From Pollutiaquabacter aromativorans (lineage in GTDB: Bacteria; Bacteroidota; Bacteroidia; AKYH767-A; 2013-40CM-41-45), in the NCBI GenBank assembly GCA_049177215.1, contig CP185379.1:1612001-1676000 (forward strand): a stretch of 64,000 bases of DNA, in the 5' to 3' direction. The number at the start of each line of letters is the position of its first letter. Position 1 is the first letter of the stretch. Shown here one piece after another: positions 62,636-64,000 of this stretch. The translations under genes were made by a program, and so were the position numbers. A model generated the notes under the pieces. The model did no database searches and was not told the origin of the DNA. It saw only the letters and a program-made list of their open reading frames with translations.

Positions 62636-62871
62636 TGGTTTTGGGTTTTAGATCCTACTAAACTAGGATTTACTCACCATTCCACCGAATGAAATTGACA
62701 AGGGGCTTAATTCGAAAAAAAAACGCTTTTAAATAGAGCAGTCAGCCCATTTCACAATAAACCATAGCGTAAAATCGGCATCTTGTTCGCCCCACACATC
62801 GTGGAATTACACAATAAGGCTCCGGCCGATTTCCTCTGCCTGACAATTCATTTACAAACCGGAGAATAAAT
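62636..62871. other. Intergenic gap before the SPFH gene
   Basis: No gene-like frame, repeat or terminator with clear support. Confidence 0.4.
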
Positions 62872-63789
62872 TTATTCCCTGGCCTTCACCATGCCCATGA
62901 TCTGTTGCATGGTCCGTTGCATGCCCTCACTGGATCCATCCAGAAAGATCACATTGCCTTTTCCGTATTCCGCGAAATTCTTGATCGCCTCCGTCCACAT
63001 GGAGAACAGGATCACATTCGTATCCAGATTCGCCTGCTTCATCTGCTCCGCTGCCTGGCTCATGCCGCGTGCTACTTCTTCCCGGAACAGGGCCACTCCC
63101 TGACCACGAAGCCGTGCTGCTTCGCGCTCCGCTTCCGCCGCGATCTTGATCGCATTGCCCTCCGCCTCCGCCGCTTTGGTCTTGGTGATCAACAACGCCT
63201 GGCCTTCGTTCTCCGCCGCGGCTTTGAGGTTATTGCTGGCCACCACCTTACTCATACTCTCCATAACCGCCTGATCGAAGGTGATGTCGTTGATCTGAAG
63301 ATCCTGCAAATGATACCCCCACTCTTCCAGCGTATGATCGATGCCGGCTTTTACGTATTCAACGATCTCGCGACGCTGACCCAGGATCTCCGCCTGCTTC
63401 TTGGTTGCCACGTACGAACGGATATTGCCTTCGATCGTCCGCACCATCGCCTGCATCAGGTCCTTCTCACTGATGAACTTGAACGCCACTTTCTTGATCG
63501 TCTCCTCGTTGGAATCCATGACCGAATAGAGCAACATGCTCTTGAAATAGACATTCGCCTGATCCGCGGTAACGGCCTGAAACTCCATCTCCACCGAACG
63601 GTTCTGGATGCTGACGCGGCGATACACCTTTTCAATGATCGGAATCTTGAACCGCAAACCCGGCGCGAGAATGCGTTGATACTTACCGAACAGGGTGATG
63701 ACGGCAATCGTACCCTGATTGACGGTCAGCAGTCCGGAAAAAACGATGATGGCACCGAAGAAGATAAACACAATGGAACCGATTGGCAT
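62872..63789 (-). CDS. SPFH/Band 7 (prohibitin-like) membrane protein
   Basis: A 305-aa protein. One N-terminal helix (SIVFIFFGAIIVFSGLLTV) is followed by an SPFH domain (VNQGTIAVITLFGKYQRILA, PGLRFKIPIIEKVYRRVSIQ, MEFQAVTADQANVYFKSMLL) and a long coiled coil (residues about 170-270: LKAAAENEGQALLITKTKAA, EAERDAARLRGQ-like). It forms membrane-anchored oligomers, as stomatin and HflC do, and may control proteases or membrane domains. Partners cannot be told here. Confidence 0.9.
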   Translation of the reverse strand: MPIGSIVFIFFGAIIVFSGLLTVNQGTIAVITLFGKYQRILAPGLRFKIPIIEKVYRRVSIQNRSVEMEFQAVTADQANVYFKSMLLYSVMDSNEETIKKVAFKFISEKDLMQAMVRTIEGNIRSYVATKKQAEILGQRREIVEYVKAGIDHTLEEWGYHLQDLQINDITFDQAVMESMSKVVASNNLKAAAENEGQALLITKTKAAEAEGNAIKIAAEAEREAARLRGQGVALFREEVARGMSQAAEQMKQANLDTNVILFSMWTEAIKNFAEYGKGNVIFLDGSSEGMQRTMQQIMGMVKARE

Positions 63790-64000
63790 AGTCGTGGATT
63801 TAGCTGGGTAAAGTTATCACAAACCGGCTGAGTCCGGATAAAGTTGAAGAAATCGTTTTACGACCTTCCATCCGGCAGTACTGCTCCCCGCAAAGCTTAC
63901 CTTTGGTTTCGATGCCGCTGACTACCGGAGAATTCGAAGTGTTTCGTTCGGGCGCCCGTAACTACAGGCGAAAACCGATCACTGTCCGATTAAAGTACCT
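63790..64000. other. Right end of the window
   Basis: No complete gene or RNA is convincing in the last 211 nt. A TAACTTTA element (minus strand, about 63811-63818) just upstream of the SPFH gene may belong to its promoter. Confidence 0.35.

Overview
The window comes from a Bacteroidota chromosome, possibly a draft or metagenome-derived assembly. Supporting signs are several secreted proteins with type IX secretion (T9SS) C-terminal sorting domains (types A and B), PKD, Kelch and Ig-like repeat proteins, TAnnTTTG-type -7 promoter boxes, the rlmH / DUF4783 / nadC / YihY neighbourhood, a parE-parC pair, and the 'putative porin' and RgpF-like families common in this phylum. I cannot name a genus. 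No prophage, transposase, CRISPR array or rRNA was seen.

Layout. 1-3834: edge of a surface polysaccharide locus (glycosyltransferases, a methyltransferase, a polytopic membrane protein). 3919-7605: housekeeping block (rlmH, DUF4783, nadC, YihY/BrkB, TPR protein). 7602-12914: more polysaccharide genes (Wzx-type flippase, asparagine synthase, then a more AT-rich methyltransferase and glycosyltransferase). 12936-28821: secreted and surface proteins (Kelch, PKD type B T9SS protein, a tandem pair of paralogous Ig-repeat proteins with an unrecognised N-terminal domain, a G8-like protein, a putative porin) interspersed with isoaspartyl peptidase, an AddB-like nuclease and PspC. 28968-36958: an 'asparagine synthetase B'-like lipoprotein-era orphan, topoisomerase IV (parC, parE), DUF167, AcpH-like, a Kazal-type secreted protein and an orphan Cas6-like protein. 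37143-51291: one long minus-strand polysaccharide operon (FkbM methyltransferase, GT11 fucosyltransferase-like, GT2-GT4 fusion, flippase, GTs, RgpF-like, O-antigen ligase, WecB, DegT aminotransferase, hydrolase, priming sugar transferase), with many genes coupled by 4-nt ATGA overlaps. 51299-53858: rny, a candidate 6S RNA, zapA and a small coiled-coil gene. 54052-55780: M23 peptidase. 55845-56295: tRNA-Ser, tRNA-Pro, tRNA-Arg. 56353-60487: a four-gene operon (porin, Rieske, imelysin, di-heme oxidoreductase) behind a promoter that contains a perfect Fur-like palindrome. 60713-63789: a lipoprotein, a small membrane protein and an SPFH protein.

Main oddities. Two genes (rny and the M23 peptidase) are each split by a single extra base beside a G run. 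The tRNA-Arg gene is preceded by two tandem copies of its own 5' 29 nt at an exact 29-nt period. Two unrelated families of heptanucleotide tandem repeats occur in gaps. An orphan Cas6-family protein lacks the usual catalytic histidine position and has no CRISPR array near it. A long nested hairpin between zapA and rny fits 6S RNA.
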